Assembly: GCA_905236065.1 (NCBI GenBank)
Contig: CAJONZ010000060.1
Coordinates: 1 to 53,924 of the forward strand
Direction of reading: 5' to 3'
Source: an uncultured Bacteroidaceae bacterium
Lineage (GTDB): Bacteria; Bacteroidota; Bacteroidia; Bacteroidales; Bacteroidaceae
Length of the DNA: 53,924 nucleotides
Made by a program: the position numbers and the translations under genes. The notes under the pieces were generated by a model. That model ran no database searches. It saw nothing but the letters and a program-made list of their open reading frames with translations, and was not told the origin of the DNA. How positions within the stretch are numbered: position 1 is the stretch's first letter; every line of letters starts with the position of its first letter. This document shows, one piece after another, positions 33,228 to 41,522 of this stretch.

Positions 33228-34340
33228 TTATTGCTGATAAAACATCCGAATGGATGCTACAACATATTCGGCTTGCTCGTCGCTGAGAACTGGCGAGATA
33301 GGCAAAGAAAGTTCGTGTTGGCACCAAAATTCTGCATTGGGAATGGTTAGATGGTTTTCAGAAGAATATGCTTTCTGTTTGTGACATGCCACGGGATAAT
33401 GGCAAAGTGTCTGAATATTTGTGCGGTCAAGGAATTGCTGTAATTGTGACCGACGGCCCGTCAGGAATGGAAAAATGTGGTAAACGTGACTTCCATCCAT
33501 TATTGCAGATGGCTGATGGAAAGAATTTACTTCTGATAATTGTGAAGCATAATAAGACGCTATTTGCTGACGGCGATGGTTGTCGGCATTAAGGTGGCGC
33601 AGTTTCACACGAAGGATAGCTGCCTGAAGCTCGTCTAAACGAGAATTGACACCTTGATAATTGTGGATGTATTTTTCAGACTGGCCATAATTGGCAAGAC
33701 TTCGAATCAATGTAGATAATTCCTTATCCGAGGTTGTAATACAGCCACCGTCGCCCAAAGCACCTAAATTTTTCCCAGGGTAAAAACTGTACGCACAGGT
33801 GCGCTTATATACATTATTATATATAGATTGTGCGCCATGAGCCTGACAGGCATCCTCCAAAACCTGAAGGCTGTGTTTTGCAGCGAATGTGTATATTCTG
33901 TCAAGATTTGCCAATTGGCCGTAGAGATGTACGGGAATGATGCAGCGTGTACGAGGAGTCAAGAGGCTTTCAAGATAGGATGTTTCGGTACAAATCAGTG
34001 CGTCAGACAGATTTACGTCGCAAAAAACAGGACGCAACCCTGCTTGGGAGACTGCTAATGGCGTGGCAATAAACGTGTTAGCAGGAACAATAACTTCGTC
34101 TCCATCACTCCAATTTAACAAGATTTTCCATGCCAGCAAAGTAAGGCGCAGTGCATCAAGCCCATTTCCAACAGCCACCGTATAAGGGGCTTGACAATAG
34201 TCGCCCCACTCTCTTTCAAAAGCTTCGGTCTGTCGTCCACGAAGATACCAGCCCGATTGGATGGTCTCATGGGCTGCGTCAATCAAAGGCTTTCCGTAAG
34301 ACTCATTTATTAATTGAAGATCAAGAAATTTTACTTCCAC
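33228..34340 (-). CDS. DegT/DnrJ/EryC1 family sugar aminotransferase
   Basis: PLP-dependent aminotransferase for nucleotide-linked keto-sugars. The 370-aa protein has FLDLQLINESYG at the start, the AVGNGLDALRLTL phosphate-binding loop, GDEVIVPANTFIATPLAV, EDACQAHGA and the PLP lysine in SFYPGKNLGALGDGG. The closing NYQGVNSRLDELQAAIL and VYHIFPFLT are also conserved. Wording of the motifs resembles FdtB/QdtB-type 3-keto-6-deoxyhexose transaminases, but the substrate is not certain. No other nucleotide-sugar gene is nearby, which is unusual for this family. It lies 55 bases after ispE. Confidence 0.92.
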   Translation of the reverse strand: MEVKFLDLQLINESYGKPLIDAAHETIQSGWYLRGRQTEAFEREWGDYCQAPYTVAVGNGLDALRLTLLAWKILLNWSDGDEVIVPANTFIATPLAVSQAGLRPVFCDVNLSDALICTETSYLESLLTPRTRCIIPVHLYGQLANLDRIYTFAAKHSLQVLEDACQAHGAQSIYNNVYKRTCAYSFYPGKNLGALGDGGCITTSDKELSTLIRSLANYGQSEKYIHNYQGVNSRLDELQAAILRVKLRHLNADNHRRQQIASYYASQLSEVNSFHQPSAIMDGSHVYHIFPFLTGRRSQLQQFLDRTNIQTLCHYPVACHKQKAYSSENHLTIPNAEFWCQHELSLPISPVLSDEQAEYVVASIRMFYQQ

Positions 34341-34395
34341 AGTAGTTTCTATTGATAAGTTGGGAAATGGCTGACAGACTTAAAGAATTTTCAGA

Positions 34396-35223
34396 TTAAA
34401 AAGTGTTTTGAATGACAAACATATCTGAAAATTCATCTTCAATCTCAACAGGATTTTCGAAAATTCCGAAGACAGAAGAACCACTGCCCGACATGCTTGC
34501 ATAGACGGCGCCTAATTCATATAGTGTTTCTTTCACCTGCTTAATCAATGGGAATTTTGGGAAGACACTGGCCTCAAAATCATTGTAAATGGTTTCTTTC
34601 CATGAACTTATTGGCTGGTTGATGCATAGGCTCAGAGGATTTTTGGGTTTGGCCGGGACAATCATGGAATAAGCCTCGCGTGTTGATACAAAGACATTGG
34701 GCTTCACCAGTACAAGCGTTTTACCAGTCAGGGATGGTATGGGGACATCGTCGCTGAAAATGTTTCCGATGCCTGTTGCATACATGGGTTTGTTTTTGAT
34801 GAAGAAAGCGCAATCCGCACCAAGTCTTGCCGCGTATGCCTCAAGGACATCGTCGGATAGTTGTAGCTCAAACAACTCATTCAACGTCTTCAGCATGAAG
34901 GCTGCATCGCTGGAACCTCCACCCAGTCCGGCACCCATTGGGATGAGCTTTGTCAGCTTAACTTTTACGGCAGGCAAATTCCTATCCTGTGCAAGGAGTT
35001 GGTATGCACGTACAACCAGATTCTCTTCCGGCTTTCCTTCTATCTCTATTCCATCTAAGGTAAGGGTACATGCGGGTATTTCACTCTCTTCGTCAACATC
35101 CACTTGCATTCGGTCATAAATGTTAATAGGATAGAAAACGCTCTCAATGTTGTGGTAACCATCGGGGCGACGTTCAACAATGTTGAGTCCAATGTTGATT
35201 TTTGCGTTTGGAAATACAACCAT
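34396..35223 (-). CDS. ispE: 4-diphosphocytidyl-2-C-methyl-D-erythritol kinase
   Basis: Fourth enzyme of the MEP isoprenoid pathway; phosphorylates CDP-ME with ATP. The 275-aa GHMP kinase begins FPNAKINIGLNIVERRPDGYHNI (substrate motif with Lys and His) and has the ATP-binding loop PMGAGLGGGSSDAAFML near residues 91-107. The third GHMP motif, VYASMSGSGSSVFGIF, lies near the C-terminus. Length fits the family. It begins 42 bases after the TPR protein gene. Confidence 0.95.
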   Translation of the reverse strand: MVVFPNAKINIGLNIVERRPDGYHNIESVFYPINIYDRMQVDVDEESEIPACTLTLDGIEIEGKPEENLVVRAYQLLAQDRNLPAVKVKLTKLIPMGAGLGGGSSDAAFMLKTLNELFELQLSDDVLEAYAARLGADCAFFIKNKPMYATGIGNIFSDDVPIPSLTGKTLVLVKPNVFVSTREAYSMIVPAKPKNPLSLCINQPISSWKETIYNDFEASVFPKFPLIKQVKETLYELGAVYASMSGSGSSVFGIFENPVEIEDEFSDMFVIQNTF

Positions 35224-35265
35224 GTTGGGGGTACGAATTTTATGTGTAGGCTTTGTGGTTTAATC

Positions 35266-36507
35266 TTATTGGATGGATTCAATCGCTTTCAGTTCTTTGC
35301 CCATGTTCAGTTTGAAGTACAGTTCCTTCAAGCCTGATAACCAAAGCGTCGTGTTGTTGGGTTCATACTTACGGGCATTTTCAAAAGCATTCTTTGCCTT
35401 TGTATAAAGAGCCTTCAACTCAGTCTTCAGTGTCTGCAAAGATTCACCTGTCTGTCCGCTCTGTTGCTCGTAGGTTTTGTGTGACATACCCAAATAGATG
35501 TTGCCAATGGCAGAATAAGACTCTGCATCGTCTGTTTTGATTTCTGTTGCTTTGATGAACGACTGCAACGCATCGTCCGTTTTGTTGAGGTAAGCCTCCT
35601 CCTTGCCACGGATAAACCACAGGTCACGGTCCTTGTCGTCAATCTTCAGCATATCGGTGGTCACAGCCAGCACATCGGTATATCGCTGTTGGTCGTTGTA
35701 AAGTTTCACGAGCGAAAGGAAGAAATACTTGTTTGAGGCATACTTCTCGATACCGTCAAGCAGGCTTTTCTCATATTTTTCCAAATCATTCAGTGTTTTA
35801 TAGCAACGACAGGCAACCTCCAATAGCTGCTCACGACGGTTGCTCTCGTTCAATGCGTTGTCAATATGCACGATAGCTTTTTGGCAATCGTTCTGGGCGT
35901 ATGCGGAAAGCACCGTGAAGGTGGACATGGCATTGATGTCTGCCTGCAAGTTTGGTAAACTCTTGACAGCATAAGCCGAAGAGTCTCCATTCAGCGTAAT
36001 AAACATATCGGCATAGTCATAGGCACGTGCATAGTCTTTTTTCAGGAAGGAGAACTTCGTGCCGGCAACCAGTTTTGCCATGTTTTTCTCAAAGAGCAAC
36101 AAGAGATCTTTGTGATAGGCATTCACCACCCTACCCTTTTTGTTCGGGATGTTTGAAAGACTGTCATAGGTAAGGCCTTCGGTAAAAATGGCGTAGATGT
36201 AATCAAAATACCTTGTTGTGTCGGCCCGTTGCTTCAGGTACATCTTCTTTTCTTCCTCAAGGGCAAGATTGTAATTTGCCAAGACACTATAACTATAAAA
36301 CTCTGGGTCGATGGTGGCATCTTCCGGGTGGTTCTTGAAAGCTGTCTTCACATTGTCCAACACCTTATTGTATGCCATCGCCTTCATGTTGGCCTTGATG
36401 TCCTTCATGTAAGTCGATTTTTTGTAGGGTGTCTGTGCACAAACAACCTGTACCATGCTAAATAGCACAATAAAAATGAGTGATATAGAACGAAAATGCT
36501 TATTCAT
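35266..36507 (-). CDS. Exported TPR protein
   Basis: A 413-aa protein with signal peptide (MNKHFRSISLIFIVLFSMVQVVCA). The rest is helical. TPR-like units are visible late in the chain, for example RDLWFIRGKEEAYLNKTDDALQSFIKATEI and AESYSAIGNIYLGMSHKTYEQ, ending in AKNAFENARKYEPNNTTLWLSGLKELYFKL. It likely works as a periplasmic or outer-membrane scaffold. No specific partner is indicated; the neighbours (ispE, maf) are housekeeping genes. Confidence 0.85.
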   Translation of the reverse strand: MNKHFRSISLIFIVLFSMVQVVCAQTPYKKSTYMKDIKANMKAMAYNKVLDNVKTAFKNHPEDATIDPEFYSYSVLANYNLALEEEKKMYLKQRADTTRYFDYIYAIFTEGLTYDSLSNIPNKKGRVVNAYHKDLLLLFEKNMAKLVAGTKFSFLKKDYARAYDYADMFITLNGDSSAYAVKSLPNLQADINAMSTFTVLSAYAQNDCQKAIVHIDNALNESNRREQLLEVACRCYKTLNDLEKYEKSLLDGIEKYASNKYFFLSLVKLYNDQQRYTDVLAVTTDMLKIDDKDRDLWFIRGKEEAYLNKTDDALQSFIKATEIKTDDAESYSAIGNIYLGMSHKTYEQQSGQTGESLQTLKTELKALYTKAKNAFENARKYEPNNTTLWLSGLKELYFKLNMGKELKAIESIQ

Positions 36508-36559
36508 AATTCCGTGATTTTAAATTCTTACAATAGGAATCACCCCTATGGGACGACCC

Positions 36560-37141
36560 TTATATTTGTTTTAAAACGGTGTATAATTTCTGGACAGGCA
36601 ACCCTACTACATTATAGTATGAGCCGTTGATGCCCGTGATGCCGATATACCCTATCCATTCCTGGATACCGTATGCACCGGCCTTGTCGAAGGGGTGATA
36701 ATATTCAATGTAGTGATTAATTTCTTCCTCAGTCAGTTGGGCGAAAGTCACGTCGGTCGTCGATGCAAATTGCACGGTTTTCTCCTTTGTCAGCACACAG
36801 ACTCCCGTGATCACCTGATGCTTTCGTCCGCTCATCAAGCGGAACATCCGGGCGGCATCTTCCTTGTCCCGTGGCTTACCAAGCACTTCCCCTTCCACAT
36901 GCACAATCGTGTCGGCAGTGATGATCAATTCGTCATCAGCCATGGTCCGCCGATATGCTTCAGCCTTTTTACGCGAGATAAACAAGGCAATCTCTTCTCC
37001 GCTCAGATTGTCAGGATAACTTTCATCGATGCCCTGAAGCACCCTTACCTGAAACCTCAGTCCCAGTCCCTCAAGCAACTCTTTCCTGCGTGGTGAGTTC
37101 GATGCAAGGATGATTTTATAGTTTGTCAGATTCTCAAACAC
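36560..37141 (-). CDS. maf: Maf-family nucleotide pyrophosphatase
   Basis: Hydrolyses non-canonical or excess nucleoside triphosphates (dTTP/UTP in the YhdE branch) to monophosphates. The 193-aa product opens with the Maf motif ILASNSPRRKELLEGLGL. Conserved ELIITADTIVHVEGEVLGKPRDKEDAARM and the DVTFAQLTEEEINHYIE and GAYGIQEWI motifs follow. Length is typical. It precedes the TPR gene by 52 bases and follows kdsC by 48 bases. Confidence 0.94.
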   Translation of the reverse strand: MFENLTNYKIILASNSPRRKELLEGLGLRFQVRVLQGIDESYPDNLSGEEIALFISRKKAEAYRRTMADDELIITADTIVHVEGEVLGKPRDKEDAARMFRLMSGRKHQVITGVCVLTKEKTVQFASTTDVTFAQLTEEEINHYIEYYHPFDKAGAYGIQEWIGYIGITGINGSYYNVVGLPVQKLYTVLKQI

Positions 37142-37189
37142 GCTCCTTTTTCTTTCTGGCCTATGGCCTTTTTAATTTTAAACTTTCAA

Positions 37190-37708
37190 TTACCATCCAA
37201 ACGCCGTGGCATTGTGCATCCACAGTCCCTGTGCCTTCAACACCTGCTCCAGGACATCACGTCCACAGCCCATGCCGCCCTTACATTGGGAAACATAGAC
37301 GGAAATCTCCTTAATCTCCGGTGCTGCGTCCGCCGGACAACAGGGTAAGCCGCACTGTCGCATGACCTCATAGTCCGGGATGTCATCACCCATATAGAGA
37401 ATTTGGTCATCGGTAAGGCCATAGCGTGCTTTTAACTCATTGTATTTCTCAATTTTCACGGCAGCACCCAGGTGTACTTCCTTCACACCAAGCCCCTTAT
37501 ACCGCACACGCACGCTTTCCGTCCGTCCTCCCGTGACAATGGCTATAATCAATCCGCACTTCACGGCATGTTGAATCGCATACCCATCTTTTATGTTCAC
37601 TGTGCGCATGGGCTCACCATTCGGATGCTGCGTAATCGTCTCTGCCGAAAGCACCCCATCCACATCAAAGAAGAGGGCACGAATTTTTGTCAAGTCGTAG
37701 TTTATCAC
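37190..37708 (-). CDS. kdsC: 3-deoxy-D-manno-octulosonate 8-phosphate phosphatase
   Basis: HAD-superfamily phosphatase that makes free KDO for LPS. The catalytic Asp pair is in [14 protein letters not shown], motif II is IVTGG, the Lys motif follows [14 protein letters not shown], and motif IV is [12 protein letters not shown]. The GTG start is chosen because it gives [14 protein letters not shown] (172 aa), the usual KdsC length and N-terminus. The frame can be extended to a TTG at 37753, which adds 15 residues unlike the family. The Gly/Cys-rich region [14 protein letters not shown] near the C-terminus is conserved in KdsC. Confidence 0.92.
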   Translation of the reverse strand: MINYDLTKIRALFFDVDGVLSAETITQHPNGEPMRTVNIKDGYAIQHAVKCGLIIAIVTGGRTESVRVRYKGLGVKEVHLGAAVKIEKYNELKARYGLTDDQILYMGDDIPDYEVMRQCGLPCCPADAAPEIKEISVYVSQCKGGMGCGRDVLEQVLKAQGLWMHNATAFGW

Positions 37709-37829
37709 AAGCCCTAATATATGATTTATGGCTATGGCAATTCTAACATCCAATGCGATAGCCCCTTTTAAATCCTAACTTACTCCCCTACTCTCCAATG
37801 AAGACTGGGAGATTTGTAGGATGCTGTTT

Positions 37830-38375
37830 TTATTTCTTCTGATACACGCTCACGTTCTCCCATTTCAATTTATCCTCGTCTTGTGGCTTACGTTCTATGG
37901 CTGGATAACCAAAACCAATGACGCACTCTGCCGTCAAATTCTCTGGATAGCCCAGCAGGAAGCGGAGGATATTGTCGGAAGGTTCACCGTTCTCCATGAA
38001 ACGATTGCGAATGTGGCACCAACAGCTTCCCAACCCCAAGTCGGCAGCCTGATACTGCATGGTGACAGCGGCAATCGAAGCATCCTCGCACCAGGCATCC
38101 GTCACTTCACGGTCGCCCAGCACCACCACGGCCACGGCTGCACCGGCAATAAATTGACTGCCCATTTCCCGGCATTTGGAAATCTTGTCAAGCATGTCTT
38201 TGTCGTCAACCACAATGAAATGCCATGCCCGTGTTCCCTTGCTGGTGGGAGCCATCAATGCACTGCGCAGAATCGTTTGCAAGTCTTCTGCGGAAATTTC
38301 TTTATCTTCAAATTTGCGTATGCTGCGACGCTTCTGAACAAGTTCCTTAAAACACATCATCTTACATTTATTCAT
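37830..38375 (-). CDS. Nitroreductase-family protein
   Basis: FMN-dependent oxidoreductase of 181 aa. It starts FKELVQKRRSIRKFEDKEIS, the phosphate-binding RRSIRKF motif, followed by LQTILRSALMAPTSKGTRAWHFIVV. SIAAVTMQYQAADLGLGSCWCHIRNRF and VIGFGYPAIERKPQ are also typical. Substrates range from nitro compounds to flavins, so its physiological role is open. Met1, Met6 or Met7 could be the start. A -7 box is found 56 bases upstream of the first of these. Confidence 0.92.
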   Translation of the reverse strand: MNKCKMMCFKELVQKRRSIRKFEDKEISAEDLQTILRSALMAPTSKGTRAWHFIVVDDKDMLDKISKCREMGSQFIAGAAVAVVVLGDREVTDAWCEDASIAAVTMQYQAADLGLGSCWCHIRNRFMENGEPSDNILRFLLGYPENLTAECVIGFGYPAIERKPQDEDKLKWENVSVYQKK

Positions 38376-38431
38376 TTAACGTTTTCGTCATTTACCCTTT
38401 GGTATTTGACGGATTACACTTAAAAACTGCG

Positions 38432-38439
38432 CAAATTTA
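38432..38439 (-). promoter_or_regulatory. -7 promoter box of the nitroreductase gene
   Basis: TAAATTTG on the minus strand fits TAnnTTTG, followed by CGCA. No obvious -33 element at the usual distance. Confidence 0.5.
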
Positions 38440-38547
38440 CAACTTTCCCCAACAATTTTGGCACATTATTATAAATAATAGCACATTTTTCAATAATTTA
38501 AGTGAACAACTCCTCGAAAGCAAACATATCATACAACGCTGAATTGT

Positions 38548-38645
38548 TTCCAAAATGACGCAGAACTCTATTCGATTTGACGCAGAACTGTTTAGATTTA
38601 TACAGTACTGCGTTGTCTCACGTAGAGTTCTGCGTCATTTTGGAA
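38548..38645. repeat. Nested perfect inverted repeat, possible miniature element
   Basis: The outer arms (38548-38570 and 38623-38645) are perfect 23-bp inverted repeats starting TTCCAAAATGACGCAGAACT. Inside lies a second hairpin, ACGCAGAACTGT (38580-38591) against ACAGTACTGCGT (38602-38613), with one mismatch. The word TGACGCAGAACT appears twice directly, 21 bases apart. The element fills a 415-base gap between the nitroreductase promoter and the decarboxylase operon terminator. It has no coding capacity. It could be a MITE-like element or a protein-binding cruciform. Confidence 0.88.
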
Positions 38646-38703
38646 TGGGAAAAGAAGCAAGTTGAATCCACAAAAGTACAAAAGGAAAACATACTGATTA
38701 TCA

Positions 38704-38743
38704 AAACAAAAAACCAGCAGTGTTCCGATGGGGACACTGCTGG
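38704..38743 (-). terminator. Terminator of the methylmalonyl-CoA decarboxylase operon
   Basis: On the minus strand CCAGCAGTGT / ACACTGCTGG with a ten-base loop is followed by TTTTTTGTTTT. It lies about 50 bases beyond the last gene of the operon. Confidence 0.9.
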
Positions 38744-38790
38744 CTTTTGATGAATATGATCTTTCTGTCGGTTCTCCGACAAACAGAATG

Positions 38791-39960
38791 CTAACTGAGG
38801 AATCCGAGCAGGACACCTGCGGCAACGGCAGAGCCAATCACGCCGGCAACGTTCGGACCCATGGCATGCATGAGCAGGAAGTTGTGGGGATCGGCCTTCA
38901 AGCCTTCCTGGTTGGAAATGCGGGCTGCCATCGGAACGGCACTGACACCGGCATTACCGATGAGCGGGTTGATTTTGTTACCCTTCGGCAGGAAGAGGTT
39001 CATGATGTGTACGAAGCAGACACCGCTGGCAGTTGCAATGATGAAAGCAAATGCACCGAGTGCAAAAATCTTGATGGTATCCAGGGTGAGGAACTCACTA
39101 GCCTGCGTGGAGCAACCCACGGTGAGGCCGAGGAGCATCACGACAATATCGTTCAAGGCAGAACCTGCAGTCTTGGCCAAACGGGTGGTCTTGGTACTCT
39201 CTTTCAGCAGGTTGCCGAAGAACAGCATACCGAGCAATGGCAGGCCGGAGGGAACGATGAAGGTCGTGATGAGCAGGCCGACGATGGGGAATAGCATCTT
39301 CTCTGTCTGACTGACTTGACGACCGGGTTTCATCTTGATTTTGCGCTGCTCCTTCGTGGTGAGCAGTTTCATTACCATTGGCTGAAGCACAGGCACCAAA
39401 GCCATGTAGCTGTAGGCACAGACGGCGATGGCTCCCATCAGGTTGGGTGAGAGTTTGGACGAAAGGAAGATGGCGGTAGGTCCGTCGGCACCACCGATGA
39501 TGGCGATACCCGCAGCTTGGTTAGGCTCGAAGCCCATGGCCAAGGCAATCATGTAGGCTCCGAAGATGCCGAACTGTGCGGCAGCACCAATCAGCATGAG
39601 CTTTGGGTTGGCAATCAGCGCACCGAAGTCGGTCATGGCACCGATGCCGAGGAAGACGAGAGGCGGATACCAACCCTGACGTACACCTTGATAGAAGATG
39701 TTGAGCACAGAGTTGTCCTCGTAGAGGCCAATTTCAAGACCTGCGGCCTTGAACGGAATATTTCCCAGTATAATACCGAGACCAATCGGGATAAGCAGCA
39801 GCGGTTCAAAGTCTTTCTTGATGGCCAGCCAGATGAAGATTGCTCCCACGGCAATCATGGCCAGGTTGGGCCACTCCACGTTGGCGAAGCCCGTGTAGGT
39901 CAAGAAATCGGAGAACTTCGTTGCCACGAAATCCATTGTTGAAATGCTTTCTAATAACAT
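38791..39960 (-). CDS. mmdB: Na+-translocating decarboxylase beta subunit
   Basis: Membrane subunit (OadB/MmdB/GcdB family) that performs decarboxylation of carboxybiotin and couples it to Na+ export. The 389-aa protein has about nine membrane segments. The family motifs are seen: LLLIPIGLGIILGNIPF, PPLVFLGIGAMTDFGALIANP, IIGGADGPTAIFLSSKL with the key Asp, and GNAGVSAVPMAARISNQEGLKADP. Because it is encoded with MmdA and the epimerase, methylmalonyl-CoA is the likely substrate rather than oxaloacetate. It starts 2 bases after the biotin carrier gene. Confidence 0.94.
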   Translation of the reverse strand: MLLESISTMDFVATKFSDFLTYTGFANVEWPNLAMIAVGAIFIWLAIKKDFEPLLLIPIGLGIILGNIPFKAAGLEIGLYEDNSVLNIFYQGVRQGWYPPLVFLGIGAMTDFGALIANPKLMLIGAAAQFGIFGAYMIALAMGFEPNQAAGIAIIGGADGPTAIFLSSKLSPNLMGAIAVCAYSYMALVPVLQPMVMKLLTTKEQRKIKMKPGRQVSQTEKMLFPIVGLLITTFIVPSGLPLLGMLFFGNLLKESTKTTRLAKTAGSALNDIVVMLLGLTVGCSTQASEFLTLDTIKIFALGAFAFIIATASGVCFVHIMNLFLPKGNKINPLIGNAGVSAVPMAARISNQEGLKADPHNFLLMHAMGPNVAGVIGSAVAAGVLLGFLS

Positions 39961-39962
39961 AG

Positions 39963-40397
39963 TTACTCAATGGTTACGAGGACACTGCCCTCCATTACTG
40001 TATCACCCTTGTTCACATTGACGGAGGCAATCTTGCCGTCACGGTCGCAGTCGATGTTGTTCTCCATCTTCATGGCTTCGAGCACAATCAGTGTGTCACC
40101 CTTCTTCACGGCCTGTCCCACTGTGACTTTGATGTCGTTGATGGTACCTGGCAGCGGAGCCTTCACGGCGGTTACACCTGCGGCCACTTGTGCTGCCTCT
40201 ACAGCTGCCTTTGGAGCCTCGATTGTCTTGACGGGTGCGGCAACGGCACGTACCACGGGCTTGGGCTGTGCAACAGGCTTTTCAAGCTGTACATCGAAAG
40301 AAATGCCGTTGACCTCAACCTTGGCAATGTCACCTTCAATGCCTTCGATTTTCACATTGAAGTCCTGACCTTTGATTTTATAATTGTATTCTTTCAT
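39963..40397 (-). CDS. Biotin carboxyl carrier subunit of the decarboxylase
   Basis: A 144-aa biotin carrier. Residues about 1-40 form a small beta domain (YNYKIKGQDFNVKIEGIEGD). An Ala/Pro-rich flexible linker follows. The C-terminal half is a biotinyl domain: PLPGTINDIKVTVGQAVKKGD, then LIVLEAMKMENNI with the biotinylated Lys, and GKIASVNVNKGDTVMEGSVLV. It carries CO2 from MmdA to the membrane beta subunit. It lies between the OadG-like fusion and mmdB with gaps of 24 and 2 bases. Confidence 0.95.
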   Translation of the reverse strand: MKEYNYKIKGQDFNVKIEGIEGDIAKVEVNGISFDVQLEKPVAQPKPVVRAVAAPVKTIEAPKAAVEAAQVAAGVTAVKAPLPGTINDIKVTVGQAVKKGDTLIVLEAMKMENNIDCDRDGKIASVNVNKGDTVMEGSVLVTIE

Positions 40398-40421
40398 TTG
40401 TCTATAAGTTTTTTCTGTGAT

Positions 40422-41453
40422 TTATTCTGCAATATGGTGAAGTGGAATCTGGCGGAGTTCGTGGCTCTTGTCTGCCCATGAAGAGTGCTGGCTCTGGTTG
40501 ATGGTCAGGATGCCAGACTCGATGTCGTGTGTGCCGCCGAAATACTCGTGCAGTGCCAGACCGATGACGGCGGTGTAGGTTTCCATCGGAATACCCTTCG
40601 TCTCGGTCGTACCCTGCTTGGCTGCCTCTACCACGCGCTCACCGGCATGAACAACGGGCTTGACCACAGGTTCTGCCACCTTGTTGACCATTTTTGCAAT
40701 GATGAGTCCGAAGCCCTGGAAGAAAAGGAACAGAACAGCCAGACAGCTGAACACCACAGCCATGCACATCAGGGTCATGGCCACGCCGTGGGGATCCTTC
40801 TCTTTGAACTCACGAATCTTGTCGTTGTAATATTCCTGATTGGGGCCGTTGGGCGTAGCCTCCGAAGCTTCGCATACTTGCCATTCGCCACAGGAAAGAC
40901 GGGCGTAGGTCTGGCCAGGCTTCAAGGCTGGAATGGTGATGGAGTCCAACAAATCCACGGCATTTCCGTCATAGATGGCAATCCAGTTTTCCTCACCTGC
41001 TTTCAGCTGTACCGCATCGGTAGTGTGGAGGGTACCCCGGTTGCGGTTTCCTACAAAGAACGTGATGCGCTGCTTACCGCTAATCTGTGTGCGGGGGTCA
41101 CCAGCCGGAATAATGGACATGAGTTGTTCACGTTCCGGAGCAGACAACTCCTTGTTGAGCACAGCCTTGTCGGTTGCAATGAAACAGTTTCTTATATTAT
41201 GAGTGGTATAGGAAACGTTCTCTATCTCAATCCAACTGGCAGGCTCACCGTATTCATCCAGATAGAAGGACGGCTTCTTCTGGCATCCCTTAAACATGTC
41301 GCCGCTCACATAGCCGCTGTCGGCTACGGCCTTGCAGCATTTCGGACAGCCAAACACAAAGACCTCGTTAATCTTGAAGTCGTGTGCTCCCTGTGCGAAT
41401 GTGCCTACGGAAACAGCAAGGAATGATATAATTGATAATAGCTTTTTCATCAT
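40422..41453 (-). CDS. Lamin-tail-like / OadG-type decarboxylase subunit fusion
   Basis: A 343-aa protein with signal peptide (MMKKLLSIISFLAVSVGTFA). Residues about 25-190 resemble a lamin-tail-like domain (FKINEVFV, EYGEPASWIEIENVSYTTHNI, RITFFVGNRNRGTLH). They contain four Cys in GCPKCC and KGCQKK, so metal or disulfide binding is possible. A single membrane segment follows at about 226-250 (GVAMTLMCMAVVFSCLAVLFLFFQGFGLII), and the tail has the OadG-like cytoplasmic part. OadG subunits help assemble the Na+ pump. The large exported N-terminal domain is the odd feature. It begins after a stem-loop downstream of mmdA. Confidence 0.85.
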   Translation of the reverse strand: MMKKLLSIISFLAVSVGTFAQGAHDFKINEVFVFGCPKCCKAVADSGYVSGDMFKGCQKKPSFYLDEYGEPASWIEIENVSYTTHNIRNCFIATDKAVLNKELSAPEREQLMSIIPAGDPRTQISGKQRITFFVGNRNRGTLHTTDAVQLKAGEENWIAIYDGNAVDLLDSITIPALKPGQTYARLSCGEWQVCEASEATPNGPNQEYYNDKIREFKEKDPHGVAMTLMCMAVVFSCLAVLFLFFQGFGLIIAKMVNKVAEPVVKPVVHAGERVVEAAKQGTTETKGIPMETYTAVIGLALHEYFGGTHDIESGILTINQSQHSSWADKSHELRQIPLHHIAE

Positions 41454-41463
41454 GAAACAAATT

Positions 41464-41516
41464 ACAGCCCCTCTCCAGACTCTCCGTAGATGGAATGTCT
41501 GAACGAGGGGCTTCTG
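41464..41516 (-). promoter_or_regulatory. Intra-operon stem-loop between mmdA and the OadG-like gene
   Basis: On the minus strand GCCCCTC (41505-41511) pairs with GAGGGGC (41467-41473), and inside it CAGAC pairs with GTCTG, giving a two-part stem. No T-run follows, so it is not a classical terminator. It may slow or process the transcript and set the ratio between mmdA and downstream subunits. Confidence 0.6.
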
Positions 41517-41522
41517 TTATTA

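Noticed and set aside
36561-36568. TATATTTG on the plus strand at the end of maf
   Set aside because: It fits the -7 consensus, but no plus-strand gene or terminator-bounded RNA follows; likely chance in AT-rich DNA.
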